Shown in pieces: positions 43,444-51,737 of a stretch of 64,000 nucleotides of DNA (position 1 is its first letter; each line of letters opens with the position of its first letter). Below the pieces are notes generated by a model. The model did no database searches. It saw only the letters and a program-made list of their open reading frames with translations, and had not been told where the DNA came from. The position numbers were made by a program, and so were the translations under genes. Source of the DNA: Rhizobacter terrae (GTDB taxonomy: Bacteria > Pseudomonadota > Gammaproteobacteria > Burkholderiales > Burkholderiaceae_C); the NCBI RefSeq assembly GCF_003852895.1, contig NZ_QUSW01000004.1:372001-436000 (forward strand), in the 5' to 3' direction.

Positions 43444-44112
43444 TCAATACATTCCAACTGGCTTCGGTTTGCCGAAGTAGGGATTCGAGACCTCCTTCAA
43501 GCAGGCCTTGCCCTCCAACTTCGCCTGCTCGTCACGCTTTCGCAGCTCTACCTTGGGAACAACGCCTTCGTTCGGCACGATGTCGCCCTCGATGTGTCCA
43601 TCTGAAAAGAAGTGAATGACCAGGTCTTCCTTCTTGTCCCTGCGAGGCACATGCTGCACCTGGATCTCGGCCTCGCACCATGCGGTCCCGGGTGCAGATT
43701 CCTTCATCGTGTATTTGTCGTAGGTGCCTGCGGACCGCGAGTAGGTTTCGCGATCGAATACCCGCAGCCACCAAACCTTGAATGCCTTGGGGGTGGTCCA
43801 GCGATAGTCCCACGCCAGGTCGGGGCTGCTGGGCGCATGCATCCACCACTCTTTCTCGTCACGCGGGGTCGCACGGTTTCCACTGGCAAGCGCTGCAAAC
43901 TTGATGTCAGACTTGTCCACAGGCAAGACAAACGTGTCGAACAGATCGTCGTTGGTGTAGTTGAACGTGCCGATTCCGACAATGGCGTAGTTGGGATCAT
44001 TCCATTTCGCCACATCCCCTGGCGCAAGACTCTGCTCATCCGTCTTGTCGTGGATGCAACCCGACAGGGCCAGCGTCAACCCTGCCCAAAGCGTCAACCA
44101 TCGAGGCCTCAT
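43444..44112 (-). CDS. DUF3304-like lipoprotein, candidate Tle1 immunity (Tli1)
   Basis: A 222-residue lipoprotein: MRPRWLTLWAGLTLALSGC gives a clean lipobox with the lipidated Cys at 19. The domain contains YAIVGIGTFNYTNDDLFDTF and WWMHAPSSPDLAWDYRW, which resemble DUF3304 proteins found with Tle1 phospholipases. Periplasmic lipoproteins of this kind bind Tle1 and block it. The ATG overlaps the DUF4123 stop by four bases; the phospholipase gene follows after 40 bases. Its Cys residues beyond the lipobox (WCEAEIQV, KACLKEV) could form a disulfide. Confidence 0.8.
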   Translation of the reverse strand: MRPRWLTLWAGLTLALSGCIHDKTDEQSLAPGDVAKWNDPNYAIVGIGTFNYTNDDLFDTFVLPVDKSDIKFAALASGNRATPRDEKEWWMHAPSSPDLAWDYRWTTPKAFKVWWLRVFDRETYSRSAGTYDKYTMKESAPGTAWCEAEIQVQHVPRRDKKEDLVIHFFSDGHIEGDIVPNEGVVPKVELRKRDEQAKLEGKACLKEVSNPYFGKPKPVGMY

Positions 44113-44969
44113 TTTTCACACCTCATCGTTGCCCAGTCGTTATCGTCCAGCCGGGAGAGAGCTTCCCCCAAGGAGCAGCCCGCATTGACTTCAGCCAGGC
44201 ACCGGCCAAACGCGGCGGTTTCATCGAAGGCCTGCCCGACCTCGATGGCGAGCCCGCAATAGACCTCAATGTCTCCCATGGACTCCAGCCCGCGACTTCT
44301 GCAACGTTCTATCTGCTGCGAGAAGAATGAATACTGCTGGTTCAACGGGACCTTCCTTAGTGCCTGCGGATCTTCCTTGGAGAAGCGGGCAATGACGGTG
44401 TATGGCAGGCAGCGATCCATCAAGCGCTGCTCGTCCTGTGCCGCAACAGCCCAAGGGAACTGCGCAGAAGTGGGTTCCTGCAGGTCGAAGCACCACGATC
44501 GCATTTCCAACGAGTGGTCCCGATAAAGCCATCGGCTGACGACACTGCCAAGTTCGGCCTTGTACTGATCGGGCAGCACTTCCAGCCAAGCAGGCAGAAC
44601 CCGTGGATCGAAGAAGCGCATCACCATCATCGAGCCATCATCCAGCCGGACATCCAGGAAGCGGGACAGGCGCTTCGCGAGGTCGACGCCGGGCAGCTCA
44701 GACTCCACGACACTGCCCGCGCACATGCCCATGGTGTCATCAACCATGCCCAACGGAAACTCGTCCGCATCAGCGCCGGCATTCAATTCGAACAACAAAG
44801 GACCGACCTCGGTTGCCGCAGCGTCCGCGTCATCACCGAACAGGGACACACCTGCAGCCAGCAACCAATGGCGACGCGTCTGTTGCGAGAAGCCCTTCAA
44901 GAGCGCGCCGTCAAGCAATGCATAACGTCGTGCCGCAAGCACTGCGTCCGACCGAAAGCTTGTGCTCAT
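44109..44969 (-). CDS. DUF4123 T6SS effector chaperone (adaptor), module C
   Basis: A 286-residue protein of the DUF4123 type, expected to load the Tle1-like effector on VgrG. It has an N-terminal YALLDGALLKGFSQQTRRHW, a central LLFELNAGADADEF, and RFLDVRLDDGSMMVMRFFDP, the last a strong DUF4123 hallmark. The C-terminal part from about 200 on is helical and Cys-containing. The start overlaps the vgrG stop, and the stop overlaps the lipoprotein start, both ATGA. It is only distantly similar to the module A chaperone. Confidence 0.85.
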   Translation of the reverse strand: MSTSFRSDAVLAARRYALLDGALLKGFSQQTRRHWLLAAGVSLFGDDADAAATEVGPLLFELNAGADADEFPLGMVDDTMGMCAGSVVESELPGVDLAKRLSRFLDVRLDDGSMMVMRFFDPRVLPAWLEVLPDQYKAELGSVVSRWLYRDHSLEMRSWCFDLQEPTSAQFPWAVAAQDEQRLMDRCLPYTVIARFSKEDPQALRKVPLNQQYSFFSQQIERCRSRGLESMGDIEVYCGLAIEVGQAFDETAAFGRCLAEVNAGCSLGEALSRLDDNDWATMRCEK

Positions 44970-47863
44970 GACTTGGCCGCGAACGGAGACGCCATCGAGG
45001 CCGCGCTAAGCAGACAGGACGCACAGATCTTTTGCGGCAAGGCCGGCAGCGCAAAGCTCTCCTGCGCCGGCCCCACAAAGCTCTTCTTCCCCGCCTTCAC
45101 CGTGATCTTCCCGGGGCACTGAACCGTGATGTTCCCACCCTCGATCGTGATGTTCGCGCCGCCGGCCGTGCTCATCGTGATCCGCTTGGCCGCCGCCCAG
45201 TCCACATGCGCACTCGCGCTTTGCACCGTGACGTTGTTCTTCGCCGCGATCTGCATCGCATCGGACTGCGCCTGCATCTCCACATCACCGTGTCCGGCGA
45301 TGAGCGTGAAGCCCTTCCCGGCAGCCTCCGCGCCCGCCTTGACCGCCCCCGCCAGCATGCCGATGGCCTGCCCCGCATGGATGCGCGCGGCACCGCCCAC
45401 TGCCCACTGCGTGTCCTCGGCGCTCGCGAGCGTGATGGTTTCGCCGGCCGCGAGTTGCATGTCCTGCCCGGCCACGGTGGCGATGCCCGCCTTGCCTGCG
45501 ATGGCCAGCAGCGGGTCTGTCGTGTGAGGGGTCTTGTCCTTGCCGGTCGCTGTTGCCTTGGCGCCCGCATCGGCGGCCGCCTGGTCGACGCCCTTCGAAT
45601 CCACCATGCCGCGCAAGGCCGTGTGCAAGGCCTTCAGGGGCGCGGCCTGCTGGTCAATGGCGCTCTGCCCGGCCTTGAAGCTGCCAACCTGTGCCGCCAG
45701 CGCCACCGCCTCGTGGGTCTTGGCCGCGCCGCTGAACATCTGCGCCAGCGTGCCGGCCTGCTGCGCCAGCGCGATGCCCGCGGCGTTGTCGCCGGCCGGC
45801 TCGCTGGCCTGGGTGCCGAAGGTGCTCAACAGCACGCCGCGTCCGCCGCGCACCGCGCCGTAGGCATCGGTGCGCAGTTCAAAGCCCAGCCCGCGGAAGC
45901 TGCCACGGTGGTTGTCGACCTGGTGCACCAGGTGCCCCAGGTTGAGCTGAGTGCCATGCTGGCTGGTGGACCACTGCATGCGCAGCTGCTGGTCGCTGTC
46001 GTCGAACACGAGCTGGTTGAAGCCCTCGCCGCCGAACTCGCGGCTCTTCACGCCGCTCAGCGCCGACGCATTGCGTTGGCCGGCCTCATCGGCGCTCGCG
46101 CCATGCCAGGCCGGGCTGTTGCCGCCGGCCAGGTTGCCTTGTGCGCTCGGGCTGTGGTCGCTGCTTTGCGTGAAGGCGCTGGTGTCGCTGTCTGCACCTC
46201 GGCCGCCAGGCGTCGCGCTGATGCCGGCTTCACCGCGGCCGTTGTAGAGCGCTGCCACGACCATCGGACGATCGATGTCGCCCTCGCAGAAGTCGACCAT
46301 CACCTCCTGGCCGATGCGCGGCACGAACTGCAGGCCCATGCCGGCGCCGGCATAGCGCTGCATCACCCGCACCCAGGTCGAGGCCTGGCTGGTGTTCTCG
46401 CCTTGCTGGCCACGCTGGAATTCGAACTGGATCTTCACGCGGCCCAGCGCATCGGTGTGGATTTCGTCGGCACCCTGCGCCCGCGACTGGCCTTGCGGTC
46501 CCACGACCGTGGCCAGCAAGGGGCCGCCCACCAGCGGCTTGGGGTTCACGCGCGCGCCGGTGTCGTCGGTGAGCAGCGCACGCCACGGCACCCGCGCACG
46601 GATGAGTTCGGCGCTGTTGCCGTAGCCGCTCTTGCGCGCCTGCGCACGCACCGACTCCGACACCCACGGCTGAAGCTGGCTGGCCGGGTCGGCCGCCTGG
46701 GACCGCTCGCGATTGGAGAAGTTGCCCAGCAGGTCGCGCGGCAGGTTGTTGATGCCCGCATGCGTGACGGCGGTGATCAGGAATCGCTTGTCCGGCTCGG
46801 ACGCACCCTCGATGAACGACAGCGCATCCAGCGTGCTCTGGGTCACTTCGAAATGCGTACCGGCCGTGAAGCTGCGCACCGTGCTGCGGGCGATCCACAC
46901 CTTGTGGCGCGCCTCGATGGCCTGCTGGGCCAGCCGCGCGCTGCGGTCCGCCTGCGAGGTGTCGGCAAAGGCGTAGGCACCGGCGTGGTCGTAGCTTTCC
47001 AGGGCGGGGGCGGTCTCGCCGGCAAAGCGTGCGGCCGTGGGCATGCTCGTGGCCACCGCGCGCTTGCCGCGGTAGTCCCACGACAGCAGGCTCACCACTG
47101 CCGGCGCCATGCTGCGGCGTGCCACCAGCGCCTGGATGGCGTCCTGCTCTTCCAGCGGCGAGTTCTGGTGGAAGCGAATGCCCTGCCCGCCCAGCATCGA
47201 CTGGCTGCTCGCATCCTCGGGGCAGCTCTGTGCATTCGCGGTGTCGGCCAGCAGCACGAGCACATGGCCCAGCGGCGCGGATTCATCGCGCTCGAAGCGG
47301 TACACCAGCCCCTCCTCGGCCAGCACGCGCTGCACGAAGTCGAAGTCGGTTTCGCGGTACTGCACGGTGTAGCTGCGCACGCCGGCGTTGCCGCTTTGCT
47401 GAAGATGCTGCGCCACGTCGTCGGCCCAGCGCCAGGCCGCATGCTCGCGGTAGGCACCAAAGACGCTCTCGATGATCTCGGTGACGCTGCGCTCCTGCCA
47501 GACCTGGCTGCGCCGGTTGAATTGCAGCAGGGCCAGCCAGGGCTTCACCACCAGCCGGTAGCGCACGAGGCCGCCATCGGCCTTGCCCGACACGGCCGAC
47601 ACCACGATGCCAGCACGCGCAGCCTCGCTGCCATCGCTCAGCCGGGTGAACACGGTCACCGGCTTGGCAATCATCGAGCGCACGGACAGTGCCGTGCTCT
47701 CGCTCAGCGCCGTGACGTGCAGTTCCCAGGGCTCGTTCAAGGCCTCGCGGCAGCTCCAGGTTTCCAGCAGCAGGCTGGCCAGCTCGCCATCGCCCTCCAG
47801 GCGATGCAAGCGCTTGGACGCATCGAAGACGTCCAGCAGTGAGATGGGCAGATCGAAGTTCAT
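44966..47863 (-). CDS. vgrG: VgrG spike protein, module C (TssI)
   Basis: A 965-residue VgrG starting MNFDLPISLLDVFDASKRLH. The base region shows YRLVVKPWLALLQFNRRSQV and VQYRETDFDFVQRVLAEEGL. The gp5 part shows LGRVKIQFEFQRGQQ, LQFVPRIGQEVMVDFCEGDI and RPMVVAALYNGRGE. The DUF2345 domain includes GGANITIEGGNITVQCPGKI. It ends with a short Cys-containing tail, LPQKICASCLLSAASMASPF. ATG 47863 fits the family; the upstream extension is short and unlikely. The stop overlaps the DUF4123 start. Confidence 0.95.
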   Translation of the reverse strand: MNFDLPISLLDVFDASKRLHRLEGDGELASLLLETWSCREALNEPWELHVTALSESTALSVRSMIAKPVTVFTRLSDGSEAARAGIVVSAVSGKADGGLVRYRLVVKPWLALLQFNRRSQVWQERSVTEIIESVFGAYREHAAWRWADDVAQHLQQSGNAGVRSYTVQYRETDFDFVQRVLAEEGLVYRFERDESAPLGHVLVLLADTANAQSCPEDASSQSMLGGQGIRFHQNSPLEEQDAIQALVARRSMAPAVVSLLSWDYRGKRAVATSMPTAARFAGETAPALESYDHAGAYAFADTSQADRSARLAQQAIEARHKVWIARSTVRSFTAGTHFEVTQSTLDALSFIEGASEPDKRFLITAVTHAGINNLPRDLLGNFSNRERSQAADPASQLQPWVSESVRAQARKSGYGNSAELIRARVPWRALLTDDTGARVNPKPLVGGPLLATVVGPQGQSRAQGADEIHTDALGRVKIQFEFQRGQQGENTSQASTWVRVMQRYAGAGMGLQFVPRIGQEVMVDFCEGDIDRPMVVAALYNGRGEAGISATPGGRGADSDTSAFTQSSDHSPSAQGNLAGGNSPAWHGASADEAGQRNASALSGVKSREFGGEGFNQLVFDDSDQQLRMQWSTSQHGTQLNLGHLVHQVDNHRGSFRGLGFELRTDAYGAVRGGRGVLLSTFGTQASEPAGDNAAGIALAQQAGTLAQMFSGAAKTHEAVALAAQVGSFKAGQSAIDQQAAPLKALHTALRGMVDSKGVDQAAADAGAKATATGKDKTPHTTDPLLAIAGKAGIATVAGQDMQLAAGETITLASAEDTQWAVGGAARIHAGQAIGMLAGAVKAGAEAAGKGFTLIAGHGDVEMQAQSDAMQIAAKNNVTVQSASAHVDWAAAKRITMSTAGGANITIEGGNITVQCPGKITVKAGKKSFVGPAQESFALPALPQKICASCLLSAASMASPFAAKS

Positions 47864-47896
47864 GTTGTTGTGTTTCTCCCTTGGCACGTTCTTCGG

Positions 47897-48862
47897 CTAT
47901 TCGCGCTTGGATGCGGTGGGTGCCGGACAGGCCTGCGCCTTGCCCCAGTAGCCGTCGCAGATGCGCTTCTGGCATTGCGCAGCCTCGTCACCGCTCAGGC
48001 TCTCGCAACGCTTGACGAGCTTGGCGATGCTGGTGTCGTCCAGGTTCGGCTTCGCACCCTTCGCATCGGGCTGGCCCAGGTGGGCCATCAGCGCGGCCAG
48101 CAGGTCGACGTCCGGGTCCCGGCCATTGGTGGCGGTCTTGGCAGGCTTGGCGTCACGCGCCGTGCTGTCAGCGGCGGTGTGGTACTTCTGGCTGGCCACC
48201 ACTTCGGCATGCGCATGCGCCGGCCTGTGCGATGCGGGTTTGACCGCCTTCGCCGGGACGACGGGCTGATGAGTGGCCATCGCAGTCACCACCGGTGCGC
48301 TCGCGGCGCTGGCCGAGGCCGAAGCCACCACCGGGGTGGCCGCATTCGACGACGCTGCACTGGCAGCAGCCAGCGGCGTACTCGCGGCATTGGGTGCGGT
48401 CGCCAGGGCAGCGAAGGGATCGTTGCCCGAGGTCTTGGCCACGGCAGGTTCGACAACCTCGATGCGCGCCGGTGCCGATGCGGGAGCCGTCACCGCAGAG
48501 GCAGCTGAAGCCGCAACAGGTAACGAATTTGTTTCAATTGCTTGTGCGACTTTCGGCGGTTGATTCGATCCCGCAGCAGAAGGTAAAGCAATCTTTACTT
48601 TCTCGGCGCTGTTTCGAGCGCCCAGCAGCTCGCCCGCATTCATGAAGACGTAAGCAACGGCAACAGAACTCAGGGCGATGAAACCAAAGATCCAAGGTGC
48701 CTTGGACGATGAACGGCGAGGCGAGAAGAGATCGCGTTCGCGGGTTTCCAGGCTCGCAAGAATGCTCAGCCGATCTTCCTGCACACCCCGGGCGCCGGTG
48801 AGGCTGGGACGTGCCTTGTCCTGCGTGCGAGACGCGTCGAGCGATGGTTCTGGACTCGTCAA
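47897..48862 (-). CDS. Single-helix membrane protein with Ala/Ser-rich linker, upstream of vgrG
   Basis: A 321-residue protein with a short cytoplasmic head and one membrane helix at about 57-75 (IFGFIALSSVAVAYVFM). About 140 residues of Ala/Ser/Pro-rich linker follow, then a small C-terminal domain with DPDVDLLAALMAHLGQ and three Cys in CESLSGDEAAQCQKRICDGY plus one near QACPAP. The layout, anchor plus stalk plus disulfide-bonded cap, suggests a periplasmic function. TTG at 48862 is used because GGGAGG lies eight bases before it. No family was recognised. It is the first gene of the leftward module C run. Confidence 0.72.
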   Translation of the reverse strand: MTSPEPSLDASRTQDKARPSLTGARGVQEDRLSILASLETRERDLFSPRRSSSKAPWIFGFIALSSVAVAYVFMNAGELLGARNSAEKVKIALPSAAGSNQPPKVAQAIETNSLPVAASAASAVTAPASAPARIEVVEPAVAKTSGNDPFAALATAPNAASTPLAAASAASSNAATPVVASASASAASAPVVTAMATHQPVVPAKAVKPASHRPAHAHAEVVASQKYHTAADSTARDAKPAKTATNGRDPDVDLLAALMAHLGQPDAKGAKPNLDDTSIAKLVKRCESLSGDEAAQCQKRICDGYWGKAQACPAPTASKRE

Positions 48863-49019
48863 GCGAACGGCCTCCCGTGGCGTACTTCTTGTGGCGAAGC
48901 GGTCGCGATTCTAGACAGGGGATTGCATTTCCCCATCCCCCAACAAGGAGGGTTCCATCTCGCGTGTTACCTCGGGCAAACTGCGCGTCCCCATGTGGTG
49001 CCGAGAGTTGTAAGACGGT
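48863..49019. promoter_or_regulatory. Divergent region between module C and the PAAR-tssM operon
   Basis: The 157 bases lie between two divergent genes and are expected to hold promoters for both. A small GC hairpin (48918-48934) is present. No convincing promoter hexamers were seen. Confidence 0.45.
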
Positions 49020-49901
49020 ATGGTATTTGGTGTCCTTTTGTATTTTGTTTTGGTGACTGCCGTGCTGGCCATCGCCTTCCTCGCGCCTGTGCGCGCATGG
49101 GCGTGGTCGCGTGCGCACCGATTCATGCAAGGAGGCAAGGCCGCTGCTTCAACGGCACTCTCGTCAAGCCAGGCAGGCCTTCAGCAGGTGGCCCATGCAG
49201 CCAACGGCCACGCCACGCAGGCGAGCCGAGTCGCCAGGCGGTACGGCAAGTGGATGCTGATGGCCATGTCACTGCTGGCGGGCATGCCCCTGCTGGCACT
49301 GGCCCTGCACCAATGGCAGCAGCTCGACGGCTTTGACCACACACGCAGCCATGAGGTGAACGAACAGGTCGCCGCACTGCTGCACGGCGAGCAGCTCGTT
49401 GCGCCTCCGCCGCTGCCGCCCGAACTCTTCACCACGCGCGAGGTCGAGCAGGCCATTCCCTTCGTGCACCAAGCGAGCCGCCAGTGGGAACTGCTGGACG
49501 AGGACTTCCGCCAGCGCATGCTGCTGGCCTTCAAGCTGATGCGCGAGCAGCACGGCATCGAGATGGTTTTGCTGGAGGGCTACCGCAGCCCCGAGCGCCA
49601 GGCCCAGCTCGCGGCCATGGGGCCTCAGGTCACGCAAGCCGGCGCCTTCGAGAGCTACCACCAGTACGGCCTCGCCGCCGACTGCGCCTTCATGATCAAC
49701 GGCCGCATCGTGGTGAGCGAGGCGAACCCGCAGGCCGCACGCGCCTATGACCTGCTGGGCGGCATCGCGAAATCGCTGGGCCTCACCTGGGGCGGCGACT
49801 GGCGCTCGCTGAAGGATCTCGGCCACGTCGAGCTCTCGCGGCCCGGCGTTCTTCGCACACGCACTGCAGGCGCGGCGCCCGCTTCATCTCAGGCACACTG
49901 A
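49020..49901 (+). CDS. Membrane-anchored M15-type peptidoglycan peptidase, TagX-like
   Basis: A 293-residue protein predicted to cut peptide bonds in peptidoglycan. Two N-terminal helices (about 3-22 and 78-97) anchor it. The M15/VanY-like domain at about 160-275 has the zinc ligands His214 and Asp221 in SYHQYGLAADCAF and His269 in DLGHVEL, with GYRSPERQAQ as the substrate-loop motif. In Acinetobacter, TagX, a zinc L,D-endopeptidase of this type, opens the wall for T6SS assembly. Its place at the head of the PAAR-tssM-tssA operon supports the same role. It lacks a signal peptidase site, so it stays membrane-bound. Confidence 0.85.
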   Translation: MVFGVLLYFVLVTAVLAIAFLAPVRAWAWSRAHRFMQGGKAAASTALSSSQAGLQQVAHAANGHATQASRVARRYGKWMLMAMSLLAGMPLLALALHQWQQLDGFDHTRSHEVNEQVAALLHGEQLVAPPPLPPELFTTREVEQAIPFVHQASRQWELLDEDFRQRMLLAFKLMREQHGIEMVLLEGYRSPERQAQLAAMGPQVTQAGAFESYHQYGLAADCAFMINGRIVVSEANPQAARAYDLLGGIAKSLGLTWGGDWRSLKDLGHVELSRPGVLRTRTAGAAPASSQAH

Positions 49902-49954
49902 GGCTCTTCAACAGGCATGACGCCCATCAACACACGTCCAGGGAGGACGACGAC

Positions 49955-50221
49955 ATGAGCAAACCCTTCATCGTCATCGGCGACAAGACGGACCATGGCG
50001 GCCAGGTGATCGAAGGCTCGCCCACCACCGATGCGGCCGGCAAGGCCATCGCACGCGTGGGCGACAAGGTCACCTGCCCGAAGCGCGGCCACGGCGGCAC
50101 GACGACCATCGTGTCGGGCGACCCCACCTGCATCATCGACGGCAAGGCCGCGGCCCGCCATGGCGACAAGACCGCCTGCGGCGCCACGCTGATCGCCACG
50201 CAAGCCGTCACCACCGACTGA
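49955..50221 (+). CDS. PAAR-domain spike tip protein
   Basis: PAAR proteins sharpen the VgrG tip and can carry effectors. This 88-residue protein is a bare PAAR domain: IVIGDKTDHGGQVIEGSPTT, ARVGDKVTCPKRGHGGTTTI and AARHGDKTACGATLIATQ, with Cys and His residues for the zinc site near the tip. There is no effector extension. It is the only PAAR gene in the window, so it may serve all three VgrG proteins. It follows the M15 peptidase gene by 53 bases. Confidence 0.95.
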   Translation: MSKPFIVIGDKTDHGGQVIEGSPTTDAAGKAIARVGDKVTCPKRGHGGTTTIVSGDPTCIIDGKAAARHGDKTACGATLIATQAVTTD

Positions 50222-50285
50222 TCCCGCGCCCGGCGGCACACCGCCTTCATCGCAGGTCCTGCACACGGCCTGCCGACACCTTGTC

Positions 50286-51737
50286 ATGAGTCGAATCCTC
50301 AAGCCTTTGCTGCTGTTCGTCCTGGTCACGTTCGTGATCTGGGTGGCCGTGCTGTGGCAATGGGAAAAGACGCATCGCGACATGACGGTCACCGACATCG
50401 TGCTCTACCTGGGCGTGCTGCCGGTGCTGGTGTTCGGCCTGCTCGTGGCGCTGCGATGGGCCTGGCGCAGCGCGGGCGAGCGGGCGAGCGCAGCAGCCCA
50501 GGCCGCTGCTGCAGCGGCGGCCAGTCCCGCCGGTGCAGCAGCCACGCCGGCACAGGCGCAGGAGGCCGCGGCACGTCACACCACGGTGAAGGTGCTGGCC
50601 ACCTTCGTCGCGAGTCCCACGGGCCGCGCGGCGAGCGACATCCTCGACGCGGCGGCCGAAGGCACGCCGCGCCCCGACCTCGATGCGGAACTGAAGGACG
50701 AAGACGGCATGCCCGTGATGTGCGCTCGCATCGCGGAGCTGCAGACGCAGGATCTCGACGACCAGATCGAGCCCATCGTCACCGCCACGCGATCGCAGCA
50801 GGCCGCATGGGCCGACGCGCGGATGAGCACGCATGCCGTGCGCGCCCTGTGCGCCATGCAGCAGCCGCTGCAGCGTTCCATCGACGCGCTGCGTCCGTGG
50901 GAAGACCGCTTCAGTGCCGCCGACTCCACGTCCATGGTCCGCGTCCTCGTCGGATGGCCCGCCGACTGGACCCCGTTCGAGCAGGCCGTGGCCCTCGCCT
51001 GGGTGCGCCTGCTGATGACCGAGCACGCCGGCCCCTGCATCGCGGCGTCGCGCTTTGCCTTCGAGGCCCAGCCCGGCACCGGCGAGCAGTTGTGGATCAA
51101 GGCCGACCAGTTGCTGCAGGTGCTCGCGCGCGACAAGCGCGAAGACGTCCTCCTCGTGGCCGCCTGCCACAGCGGCATCAGCGACGCTGCCGTGACCGAA
51201 CTGGCCAAGCAGCGCAGGCTCTTCTCCGCGGCCACGCACCCCAAGGGCCTGATGCCGGGCGAGGCCGCCGCCGCACTGCTCCTCGCACCGGTCCAATGGC
51301 CCAAGTCGCCCGACGACGACACGCCGCCCGTGCACCTGCACCGCCCTGCCGTGGCCAAGCGCGACAAGTCCATCGAAGCCGGCGGCCGCATCACCGCCGA
51401 CTGCCTGCGCGAGACGCTCACCCAGGCGCTGGCCGCGAGCCAGCTCGACGCCTCGCACGTCGGCTCGCTGGTGTGCGACGCCGACCAGCACAGCGCACGA
51501 TCCACCGAGCTGTTCGGCACCACGCTGGACATGCTCGCTCATCTAGACCCCACCGAAGACATGCGGCTCATCGGCGTCGGCAACGGCCACACCGGCGTGG
51601 CCAGCACGCTGCTGGTCGTGGCTGCCGCCGCCGAGCGCGCACGCAGCGTCGACAAGCCGACGGTGGCCCTCACCCTGGGCGACGCCTTCATGCGTCTGGC
51701 CCTGCTCGTCAGACCCCAAGCTCCCACCGTGTCATGA
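50286..51737 (+). CDS. Ketosynthase/thiolase-fold protein with two membrane helices, in the tssM operon
   Basis: A 483-residue protein of unknown role. Two membrane helices (about 6-24 and 36-58) and an Ala-rich linker precede a soluble domain. In that domain, motifs follow the beta-ketoacyl synthase order and spacing: GPCIAASRF (249-257), GLMPGEAAAALLL (321-333), CDADQHSARSTE (397-408) and GNGHTGVAS (432-440). Aligned with FabF, the nucleophile Cys would be Ala258, the first catalytic His would be Asp400 and the Lys would be Gly430; His435 is kept. It is therefore probably not an active synthase. The stop overlaps tssM as ATGA, so it is tied to the membrane complex gene. Confidence 0.75.
   Translation: MSRILKPLLLFVLVTFVIWVAVLWQWEKTHRDMTVTDIVLYLGVLPVLVFGLLVALRWAWRSAGERASAAAQAAAAAAASPAGAAATPAQAQEAAARHTTVKVLATFVASPTGRAASDILDAAAEGTPRPDLDAELKDEDGMPVMCARIAELQTQDLDDQIEPIVTATRSQQAAWADARMSTHAVRALCAMQQPLQRSIDALRPWEDRFSAADSTSMVRVLVGWPADWTPFEQAVALAWVRLLMTEHAGPCIAASRFAFEAQPGTGEQLWIKADQLLQVLARDKREDVLLVAACHSGISDAAVTELAKQRRLFSAATHPKGLMPGEAAAALLLAPVQWPKSPDDDTPPVHLHRPAVAKRDKSIEAGGRITADCLRETLTQALAASQLDASHVGSLVCDADQHSARSTELFGTTLDMLAHLDPTEDMRLIGVGNGHTGVASTLLVVAAAAERARSVDKPTVALTLGDAFMRLALLVRPQAPTVS

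Noticed and set aside
50354-51733. Open frame of 460 codons running into tssM from upstream
   Set aside because: It lies out of frame within the ketosynthase-like gene, is Arg/Ala/Pro-rich in the way of GC-rich shadows, and the TssM family N-terminus begins at ATG 51734.
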